DNA of 64,000 bases from Caprella mutica (lineage: Eukaryota; Arthropoda; Malacostraca; Amphipoda; Caprellidae): NCBI GenBank assembly GCA_947561585.1, contig CANNZV010000268.1, positions 133,035-197,034 on the forward strand, given 5' to 3'. The position numbers and the translations under genes were made by a program. Below, piece by piece: positions 12,690-24,700 of this stretch. The first letter of the stretch is position 1. Every line of letters begins with the position of its first letter. Below the pieces are notes generated by a model. The model had not been told where the DNA came from, did not search any database, and was given only the letters and a program-made list of their open reading frames with translations.

Positions 12690-12764
12690 ATGAACCATTT
12701 AAATTTTATATCAATTTTGTGTATTTTAGTCCTTTTTCTCAGTAATTGTTTAGTTTGTTATGGC
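12690..12764 (+). other. CHID1: Predicted signal peptide of CHID1
   Basis: Residues 1-25 begin MNHLNF and continue with a hydrophobic ISILCILVLFL core and a short CLVCYG end. The position and length fit a cleavable secretion signal. Confidence 0.8.
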
Positions 12765-15700
12765 ACTCTTTCTAAAAAGGATAAAACCGATAAAGTTATA
12801 AATAAAAACTCTCAGAAGACACAGAATGTAAGTTGCTAATCAATTAACAGTTACAATGGTAGGTAGATAGCTACTCTATTGAATTTATTTTATTTATAAT
12901 TGAAGAAATAGGAGATTCAGTAGGCTGTTACCAGTTACCTGTTAGCCAGACACTCTGTGATACATATACCTAACTGTCACTGATAGTCTGATACACAGAA
13001 CATTGAATAAGAAGAAGCTCAGATCGAACGTGTACACATGGTGTACACAGATGTAAAATTTCAACCAATCACGTCCATTGATCGCTGACGTCTCACGTCA
13101 CTATAAACACTCTCTCGAAAACAGTTTGAGCGTGCATTCTACCTCAGCTCATTCATTATCTTTGCTGGGAGCCATATCTTCCTACCAAATTATGAACACG
13201 ATTATCTATTTTCTATAGCCCAACTACTAAGCAATAATAAACTAATCTTTTTTGCAACAAACACAAACTGACACCATTTCGGTTGTAATACGCATTCTAA
13301 ATACAGACTCAAACAGAACTGGTGAAACGAAGTCTCTGATTGGCTGAGTGGCTCTAGTTGAAGTGACGTCACTGTAAACGGCACTCAAGAGTAATATAAT
13401 GGGATCTACACTTCTTCTTCTATTCAATGTTCTGTGGTCTGATACGCTAAATTTATTCCTCACTGACCTCAGCCCTCAGGCAGAAAGTTTACAATAGTGT
13501 CAACCAAGTAATAAAGCATGTCCAAACTCGCCATTTTAATGGCGAGTTTGTGACAGTTATTTTGAGCCCTTTAATTGCAAATGGTGAGTTTTATCTATTT
13601 TTCTCCTATGCTACAATGTTATTTTGGAGAGAATTAATGATAATTTGATCATTTTGGAGCGAATTTATTAAATTTTGGAGAGAGCTGGAGAGACAAATGG
13701 TGAGTTTATGAGACATATTATTTTACTTGGAGTGTCAATAGATTAGATACCCTTAAAATTAGAATTATTACAGTTTTCCATGATAAATTTTATTTTCTAT
13801 AATTCTATTCTAAATTAAACATCTCAATCAAAGAATTAAACTGTGTAGTTTAAACATTGGATTCAAGTACCCCACACTGGAAAACATAAATTCTAACAGA
13901 GTTACTCCTAACTTCATGCATTCCTATTAGTGATGTTTAAATTGTTTATCATCACAACAAGCACAATTGTGAAGCATAAATGACTTATTTTACATCAGTT
14001 TTCACTGCGGAGTTGAAATTTATAAAATAATTTACTGATTTCTGCATTTTTTAGGGTTAAAATGAGTAATTTTTGTTCATTCTAAATTCCTAACAGAGTT
14101 ACTAGTCAATCTGAAATGAGTTATTATTCCACTCTGGCAAGTACCTACTGTCAGTTATAAATTTGATAGCATACAACAATTATCAAATTCACTCCATATA
14201 TCATTAATCTTTTTTAAAATTACTTATCTAATAGAATGTACAGTGGTGGGCCGCTCAGCTTTTAGATACGTATCCATTCACATGATTCACAATTTCACTC
14301 TAGCTTTGCTGAAATAAAATGAACTCTAGAGTCTAGACCCAGTCTAAAAAGTACAGCAGGATTTGTGGATTAATCCTGTGCTCAAGTCCTATTTAATTCC
14401 TATGTTCCCATGTTATTTGCTGCGCCCAAAACTCAATTTCTCTGAAAAATCCTGGGTCTGTGGGGGCCTTCTTTTCAGACTGGATCTAGACAATGAGTCT
14501 ACGGTCTTTCCAAATATCTGAACCTCATAGGTAACTTACCAGTCTGCAGAATATGGAACATTTTTCCAAGACTCTCTGCGGGAGTTTTTGATTGAATTTT
14601 AGATATTTGAGATCTCTGCGGGAGATCATGAATTAATTCCTATGTTACCATTAATTTAGCTGCGGGAGATTCTGAATCTGCTACTGAGAGTCAGAGAGTA
14701 ACTGACTCTCAAATTAAAATCTCTGTGGGAGAAGAGACACATTCTGCTGACTGGGTAACTTAGAGCAGTAGTAACTGCTCTAAGTATAAGCGAAGGACGA
14801 TATTTCATTGCTGGTCAGTTTGATATTGACCACAACCCAGTCTGTATTTGGTGCACAAAATTCCACTGACTTTTTGAAAAAGCTGAAAAAATCCACCATA
14901 AATTTTCAGTAATTTGGCTGATCCACCAACAATTTACCCATTTTTCCACCGAAAATTAATGGTTACATAGGAGTAAATAGTTAAAAATCCAACGACTTTG
15001 CCATAATATTATTTTAAAAGGAGAAAAATTCCACCGACTTGTTGGTGGAATTTACCACGAAATACAGACCGGACCACAACTGGATGAAAGATGTCAAGAA
15101 AGCTGCCCTGAAACAAGGAAATGAGGCAAAATGTAATAAAGCATTCTATTGTGTTCTTTATTAAGCATATGAGACTCTTCTAATTTTATAACTTCTAATT
15201 CCAAGTTATGAGTTATAAAGTTATGACTCGCCATTTTAATGGCGAAATAGTGACAGTTATTTTGAGCACTTCAATTGCAAATGGTGAGAATCTGAATTAT
15301 CTCATTTTCTCCTATGCAACAATGTTAGCAGCATATTGTGTCTCTTCTCCCGCAGATATTTTATTTTGTGAGACAGTTGATCTCTGACTCTCACACTCTC
15401 AGCAGCAAATTCAGCTAAATTAATGGTTACATACTCAGGAATTAATTCAAAATCTCCCGCAGCTAAATTAATGGTTGGGTAAGATAGCATGTTGAATCAG
15501 CACCCTTCAATAAATTTCCGGTAATAAAGCATGTCCAAACTCACCATTTTGATGGCGACTGGAGAGTTTGTGACAGTTATTTTAAGCCCTTCAAATTAAA
15601 ATGATGAGAAATAATGAAGTACCTATTATACTACCAACAATGGAAAAGAATATTTCTTTTAGAGATGGAAAGTCAAACGTCATGTCAGAAAAATTTAACA

Positions 15701-18700
15701 AATTCTGACTACCTGGATTGAAAAATAGGCTTAGCATGCAAGTAATTTTTTAATATAATTATTAAATTATTTTGTAATATTATTATGGATGAATTTATAT
15801 ATTTCAAATGTTTTTTTATTCACAGTAAAATGACCAAATTATTATAAATATTATAGCTAAAGGAGAATTAATACAGAATTGTTCTTAATATTATAAAAGA
15901 ATATCTGAAAAAGATTTCCATATTTTCTAATTAGCTTGAGTCTGATTGTTTTCCAAATATTAAAATTCTAATGGTTAATACAGTTTGTGATTTTCAATTT
16001 GTAATTTAATATACAGATTTACTTAATTAAATTAATTCATTGAATTTCCCTTTTTTCATATCACAGTTTCTGATAGCTATACCTCTCACTGATTAGTTTG
16101 AATCTTTCCAGACAGTTTCTGGTACCCAAAAATCATCTGCAGCAGAAAGAGGTTTGGTGACCAAGTCTCTAAAGTGGGAGAGTGTTGTTGAGAACCACGA
16201 GTCCTATCATGTTGCCAGCAGTGTCAGCAATTTAACCACTCTTGTGTATGTCACTCCTGTGAGTATGGAATTCTTCTCATTATGCAATGGTAAGGGAGAG
16301 CATCAAAAAACAAACATTAGTCTATCACACCTCTATTAAATATACCGACAAAAAGATATTTTTAAACTTTTGAATTAATTATCTGACTTTGATCAATAAG
16401 AAATTGCAAGATTTTGACAGTTACTTTTAAGAATCTATTTTAAATTTACCTCTTATGATTGTTTACAGTGGAATAACAGAGGGTATGATATTGCCAAGTG
16501 GCAGGCTGGACGATTCAGTCTCGTTTCTCCTGTTTGGCTTCAACTGAAAACACATCAACATTCTGCCGATGTAAGTTACTTTGGATAATTGGTTTTAATA
16601 ATAAACATAATATTATGATCCCCAAATTAAAAGTGGAGTTGCTACTTTTTAATATAAAGTACAAAATTGAAATCATGTTTATAAATGAAAAAAATTGTTG
16701 TAGCTATTGCTATAGGCATATGAAAATTTCTTTAAGGGCACCGTTCCCAGATTTTGAAAAGTTTTTTATTATTGAAGCTACGGTTGTGTAACTTTGTACA
16801 CATATATAAAATGAATTCTAAAATGTTTTTGTGTCGTGACATTTTTTCGAACAAATTTCGAATAGTGTGTATATTAATAAATGAAAACTACAATTTTGTA
16901 GCTATGATATTATGGTTTTTTGCATTCGATTCTCCACAAGATTCTCTACAAACTGTGGAAGCGATTTTTTGATTTTTCAAATTATTGAAATTTTTAGTGA
17001 AACAAAAAAAAATTGAAAAAATATGAATTTCAAAAGTCAATATTTTGAAAAATAATCCGAAAATTAAATAAAACTCTTCGAGAGTTTGTAGAGAATTTCA
17101 GGGAGAATCGAATGCAAAAACTGCTTTTGAATTACATGATTTGTAGATATCTGAAGTAACGAGTAATCTCCCATTCAAAATTTGATAATCTGGCACGCAG
17201 CTCACTACTCTCGCGAAGGTTTGCAGGTAACTGAGGAATATTTCTTTGCAAACCTTAGTGGGCGTGTTATTAGTGGTAGGTTAGATACCAGATATAGCGA
17301 GATAATTAATTATTACGAATTATAATTGGCTGAGAGATGGTTTTTAGAGTACATATTGACTCCCTACCCCCCGGCCCTCTTTTCCCTTTCTCCCTCTCCC
17401 CAGGGGGGTTAGAGTTACACAATACCTCTGGTATTTTGCACACACTATAAGAAGGTTATAAAGCAACTATTTACACAATTAAAAAAAATGATAAAATTTT
17501 GAGATTTCTTTGGTGACGGTCCCCTTAAAAATGCTTTTCAATTTCAGATAAAATTATTCAATGTAGCTAGCTATAGTTGTTTTCAAAAAATCTTTCAGCC
17601 ATTCTCCAACTTCTAACTGCATTAAAATTTAAAAATATGTGCAATACTTTTCAGCTAACTCTTTCCTTGTTTAGTTTTTTTTACTTAAGCTGTGAGAAAT
17701 TTTATAAAAAACTTCATTACAATTCATATTTAGCTTAAGCAGTATATACAATTTATATTGCATATATATTTACCTGTCTTATCTAGACTATATTCAGGTA
17801 GCTACTTCTTTTCTTCACTAGATTAAAATTATCAAAGCAAATGTTTTACTTGAATCTTTTTTTCAGAGTGAAGGAGGTTATTTTATTGCTGGTCAGTTTG
17901 ACATTGACCACAACTGGATGAAAGATGTCAAGAAAGCTGCCCTGAAACAAGGAAATGAGGCAAAATGTAATAAAGCATTCTATTGTGTTCTTTATTAAGT
18001 GTATGAGACTCTTTGTGATGTGTTACAGGTCCCCTGCATGCAATTTTTTTTATCATTTTAATCAGTGAGGCTAATGTTTCTCATCATTTTGCTGTAAACT
18101 CCTTGTTAGCCTACATTTGCTTCTATTTGTTTTCAAGGTTTTTATAGTAAATGCACTACAATGACCGTTTTACTCCCAAATGGCTAATTTTAAATTTCAA
18201 GAAAAAGAATTCATGCCGTTTGCCAAAAATTAACCAGTCTTACAAGTTACAATTGCTAATACATTTAATATTTACATTATGGTATGCATTATCATAAAAG
18301 TAGAAATGGTTAAATTAATTTGATATGAAATATCAAAAGGAATGTTTTTTTTCTCAGTTGTTCCTAGGCTCATCTTTGAGGGATGGAGTGCAGCAAATTT
18401 TCAACGTCTGGTGACTGATGAGGCGGCGAGAAAAGTTCTGACTCAACGGATCATTGATGTCTTGGAGGTGAAAACTTAGAAGTTGAATAGCTGTGAAAAT
18501 AACTCCAAAAGAGTATATATTAATAAAAATGAATTGCTGTGAAAATAACTTAAAACAAATAGGGAAAATTTAACAATATCTGTGTCCAAGTAGATATAGA
18601 TAACAGATTTCTGTATTGTTCAACCTATGTTTCAATTTAGAAATATTGTTTATTTACCTACCAACACCTTTTTTCCACACTCCCTTCAGGCTCAGGAATT

Positions 18701-21700
18701 AGATGGCGTTGTGCTAGAGGTTTGGAGTCAGTTGCCCCATCAGAAACTACTGGAGACGATGCCTGCCGTCATTGCAGACATCTCTGACGGTATCCGAGAG
18801 AAGGGTTACCTGGTAATACTTGTAATACCTCCTGCACAGTATGACAGGTTTGTAATATTTCGTAGAGAAATAAACCAAATGAATACCTGAATTCTAACAA
18901 ATAAATCCAGGTATTTATTTGTATTTTTTCAGAAATTTTGAAAACAGGCCAAATCTGCATATTTCATTGATTTTAGAGCGGAAATTCATGAAAATCATAG
19001 GTACAGGGTGCGGAAAAAGTCCCCGATCATATAAAAATGTTGATTTAATGAATTGTGATTGATGAAATAAAACAAAACTTATCACACAATATCTCAATAA
19101 ACCCATTTAACAGTTCTACCAATTATTTTTCAATATGACCACCATTGGCGGCGATTACTCTCTCGAGTCTACCTCTGAAGCTCTTTACTGCGGCACGGAA
19201 CGTTTCTTGGGGAATTTTGGCCCATTGTCACTCGTGGACTTTTTCAGAGTTTCCTTACTATCATGAGCTGCAGCGCACGCTTCCTTCTCCAAGATGGACC
19301 ACACACAAAAGTACAGATGGTTCAGGTCCGGCGATGAAGGAGGTCACAATTCCTTCCTCCAAAACGCAGGAAAGTGACGCTCACACCAATCCTGAGTTTT
19401 GTTTGCTGTGTGCGAGGGCGCACCGTCCTGTTGAAAGGTAAAAGGCCTGTCCTTGAAGTGCTTCTTTATCTCGACTTGTCCTGGAGTCGAAATATCCTCG
19501 ATATACGATTTTGCGTAAACTTTAGCGCCTTCTTTGACGTAAAAGAGAGGAGATCTCCAAATCTCAGAGATGGCAGCCAAAACTATCACAGAAGCAGGCT
19601 TTTGGCTACAGAAAACAATCTTTACGAATGGAGGGATACTGTCAGCACTTTTTGCCAAAATTCTGTCGTTCTGAGAGTTGAACTTGGCCTCCACAGTGAA
19701 CATTTTCTCATCCGAAAAGACGATCTCACTAGCCTTCGTGCCATCTTTCATTGCATTCAAAAGAATCTTTGATCTGTCCAGCCTCTTCTGTTTCTGCAAG
19801 TCAATGAGCTGTTGCATGTTGGTCATTTTGAAGGGGAACAACTTGAGGTCTTCTATGACGATGGTTCTCACACTTTTTTCGTCAATATCCATACTCTTAG
19901 CTATCTTTCTCATGCTTCGATGGGGTTCCTCCTTATCCGCTCCCTAATGGCTTTGATTTTGTGCGTGCAGTGCGAGGTCGTCCACACCTGGGTCGATCAC
20001 CTGTTGTCTCCAGTTCTTGGTAGCGTTTAACAACATCCCTAACAGTTGATTTCGGTGCTTTTAACAGCTTAACAATCGCTGGGTTTGTCTTCCCCGCGCA
20101 GTGTAGCTGAATAATAGCCTCACGTTGACTCATTTTAACAAAAGACAATGTAAATTTATCTAAATTTAGACCTGGAACATTAAAGTATATGATTATAGGA
20201 AGAGAATGAGATATAAATGGATTAATTTTAGTAAATGAATAACATCTTTAATTTAAAAAATAAAATTTGATCAGGGACTTTCTCTGCACCTTGTATATAG
20301 TTACATAGGATATTTTTGTCAGTTGAAGATCATTAAAAATATGAATTAGCTACTCAATTAACCTTCAGGAATTATTGAGATGCAAATAGAGAAGATTGTT
20401 GGTGATCTATATGAAAATGTTAGAGGTAGAATTGTTAATAGATTTATTTTAATTCTACTCCTAGTTTTAATTAGATAGCTAACATAGTATTTTTGCCCCA
20501 CATATTATGCTACTTATCACATTAAATTTCATAGAGGGCACTAATCCTTCTTCAGCTTTATTCCTTGTGATGAATTAGGATTTGTTTTTCAGGAATATTC
20601 CAGGGATGTTCCAATCACCTCAGTTCAAATATCTTGCCCCTCACATCGATTACTTTTCACTGATGACTTACGACTTCTCGAACTTCAATGCTCCTGGTGA
20701 GTGTTAGATAATTCACTTCAATGCTCCTGGTGAGTGTTAGATAATTCACTTCAATGCTCCTGGTGAGTGTAGATAATTCACTTCAATGCTCCTGGTGAGT
20801 GTTAGATAATTCACTTCAATGCTCCTGGTTACTGTTAGATAATTCTCTTCAATGCTCCTGGTGAGTGTTAGATAATTCACTTCAATGCTCCTGGTTACTG
20901 TTAGATAATTCACTTCAATGCTCCTGGTTACTGTTAGATAATTCACTTCAATGCTCCTGGTGAGTGTTAGATAATTCACTTCAATGCTCCTGGTTACTGT
21001 TAGATAATTCACTTCAATGCTCCTGGTGAGTGTTAGATAATTAACTTCAATGCTCCTGGTGAGTGTTAGATAATTCACTTCAATGCTCCTGGTCAGTGTT
21101 AGATAATTCACTTCAATGCTCCTGGTTACTGTTAGATAATTCACTTCAATGCTCCTGGTGAGTGTTAGATAATTCACTTCAATGCTCCTGGTGAGTGTTA
21201 GATAATTCACTTCAATGCTCCTGGTCAGTGTTAGATAATTCACTTCAATGCTCCTGGTGAGTGTTAGATAATTCACTTCAATTATCCTGGTGAGTGTTAG
21301 ATAATTCACTTCAATGCTCCTGGTGAGTGTTAGATAATTCACTTCAATGCTCCTGGTGAATATTAGATAATAAACACAAAATTCGCACCCTTTCACCATG
21401 TGCACACAATCATACAGTTTAACAACAAATTAATAAAACTCAAATGATATTATAAAGCAAATTCTGTGTTAGCTTCCAAACCTTCTTAATATATTTACCA
21501 ATCGTTGATTGTGAAATGAAAACCAAGTTATTTACTCAACATTAAGCATGATAGTATATATTAAAATACTTACATTCAATCACATTCATATAAACTGTAC
21601 AGTTTAAATTTCCAAATCAATTGGCATACTTTACAAGATTAACGATGTTCTTCCATTTAATGTTAAAAAAATGTTATATTACTCTCTTGTTTATCCTTAT

Positions 21701-24700
21701 CTTCATTATTGTTTGCTAGTTTGGGGTGACACAGCACAATATTTTACTCGTGATTTATATTTATTACAGAAAAAAGCCATCAGGTGCATAGCAAATAGTG
21801 ACTACATAGCTAGTACATCACCCTTGTTTGCTGAATTGAAAATTTTGAAACTTGAAGATCTTTTTAAGTTCACTTTGGGGCAGCATATGTTTAGAACTGT
21901 AGCCAGCGCTTCATATGATCCTGATGTATATAACTATATTGTTACTAACACAAATTGCCATAGCCATTCTACTCGTAATGCTAATAATATAGTGCTCCCA
22001 CGCTATAGATGTGAAAAAACTAAATGTTCCTTATTGTATAAGGGATGTAAATTATGGAATGAATTGGAAAATAACATTAAAAATTGTTCTTCATATGCCA
22101 TTTTTAAAAACAAGTTTAATAAATCGATTGTCCTTGAATACCTCTAATAATAGAATTTAACCTGTAATCACTGTATACACCTCATCTTTTGATTTTTTTT
22201 TTGTTATCTAGTTTTATATAGGGTAGAACCCTTATAGTCAAAGACTATCCCGGGTCTCGATCAAAGTTTATATTCTGTATTTTACTGTGAAAGAGTATAG
22301 ATTGCCCGAATCTATACTCTTAATGTAAGGCCGCATTGAGTTTAAATAAATAAATAAAGATTGGGCTATAAAGCAAGCATAAAGCACAGTAAATTAATTT
22401 TCTATTCTGCTGTTTGACAAACAATTTTCAACATGTATGATCTCTTCAAACTCTCGAGCTTTGCATTAAGGCCCGTTTACACGCTACGATAAATAGGAAC
22501 GATTTATTGAGCACAGAGATCGCAACAATTTATCAGATAATTGAGACAGTGTTTACACGCAACGATATTTACTCTAATATTTTCATTTTTTACTAGCCGT
22601 CATGGAAGAAACATTATGGTGGACTGCATTTATGCATTATACGTTGAGTTAGATTGCAATGATTTCTTGAAATTTGAGCCTGCTGGCACCAATCACACAA
22701 TCCAATTCTAACTCCAATAAATCGCTATGATCACCTATTTACACGTAGTGATAAATTGTAACAATCTCTTCATTACGATAAATCGCACCAATTTATCGTA
22801 GCGTGTAAGCGGGCCTTTAGACCAAACTAAACTTTAACAGTTTTTAACCAGTTTGACGAAGTGTTTGGTAGTGTGCACAGGACATTGTTAGATCAAGCAA
22901 TTTGACTGAAGTAGCTACTGCCTTACTCTAAAAAGAATAGCTTGCTATTTTATTTTGGGACAGTATTTATGGCTTGAATGACTTTTTGTTTCCAGTCAAC
23001 TTTTATGCTTAACTAAATTAGAAAAATTAGAACCATTTGGTAAATATTTAGAAGGTATAAAACCTGATATTGCATTTTAACACCATTTGCAAAAATGAAT
23101 ATTATTGTAGTAAGAGCAAAGGTTTTTATGAATATCTGTATTTAATTGTGGCTAGAGTTAATTACGAATTATTGAATGGTTATACATTTTTGGTCATACA
23201 TATAAGAAAAAGTGTAGCTACAATAATTATTAGTATTTATTCAACTTATATTTTAATAATCATATATTTTTTCTATTATTTGAAAAGATTCATACTCATC
23301 GGGATATCCAATTACCTAGAGGTGATTTGAATTTAACATTGAAAGTTTTTTATATGATTTTTTTTCTTTTATGGTCGGAAATCTTGAACCATCCGATAAC
23401 TCTAAGAATTCCTCGTCAAATTATTATAAATGAAAGTCTCTTCCCCTCAATCAATTCCAACAGGTAATGTTAGTTTCTGTTTCTCAGGTTTTAACAGTCC
23501 CGTTTGGTGGGCTAAGAGATGTGTAGAGTTACTGGCCCCAAAAGACTCTGACTCTAACAGGAAAAAAGTGAGTGTTTGCAGATATGGAAATTTTCATATA
23601 AAAAATATTTTAATACATAGTATGATATATTTCAACTGGAATCACTGTGTTTACAGAGAAAATGGAGTTTTTATTAGATATCATAATTTAGATCGATAAT
23701 TCGATAATTTATATTTCAGTAACGTTCACAGAATGCTTGTCTGTATTTTTAAATAAACAAAATGTATTGAATCGAACGAGTCCCCTCCAGGCAATTTTTT
23801 TATAGCTTTAATCAACGAGGCTAATGTTTCTTATCATTTTTCTGCAAACCTCATCGAATTTGATAGCATATTAGTAATTTTTTATGTTTTTAAAGATTTT
23901 TATAATCAAAACTCTACAATACCTATTCTATTCCGACTTGCTAATTTTCAGTCTGAAGAAAAAGAATGTACACCATTTGTTTTGTCAACTAGGTATTAGG
24001 TATAATGAATCCATTTAATATTCGTGTAAAGGTATAAAATTGAATAAACTAATAATAGAAACGTTTATATACTTTAAGGAACAATTGAAGTCTTTAATAT
24101 AAGTCGAAAACGCATTATTTGTTTATAAAACTCAAATTTGAAATCAAAACAAAGAGTGTACAATCTTTTTCTTCAGCGTCAGGTTAGTGATTCGTAGAAT
24201 TGTTGCACACAGAGAATTAAAAACTTTAAAAAGAAATAATAAGATATATACTGAACCTAATGGTATGCGGTTTGCAGAATTATGAATGTTCCTTGACCTT
24301 AGTATAATATTATGTAATTAACTCATTTTTATTCTCTGAGCCTGGAGTGGACCTTCAAAAGATCTATAACCTAGCCTAATAATTATACTGGTATTTTTTT
24401 AATTTCTCATTAAATGTAAAGCCTGTGAAAATATTTTAGATTTCTCCATCTTTACCTCCACCAGATTCTTCTGGGGATGAATCTGTACGGTCTGGAGCAC
24501 ACCAGTCCGGGGGGCAGACACCTTCTGGGGAGAGACTTGGTGGAGCTACTGAAGACATTCAAACCTACTCTAAAGTACGATGAGAAAAACGCGGAGCATT
24601 ACTTCCAGTACAAGTGAGAGAAGTAGCTAGTTCCCATTTATCGGACAGTTGCCACATTTTCGATCATATAATTATTACTTATTTTAATTATATTTCTTAC

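Noticed and set aside
19145..20030. Plus-strand ORFs in CHID1 intron 6
   Set aside because: Antisense to the mariner transposase relic.
20746..21405. Minus-strand 219-codon ORF with an 11-residue repeat
   Set aside because: It is the complement of the splice-donor minisatellite, and the period of 33 explains the open frame.
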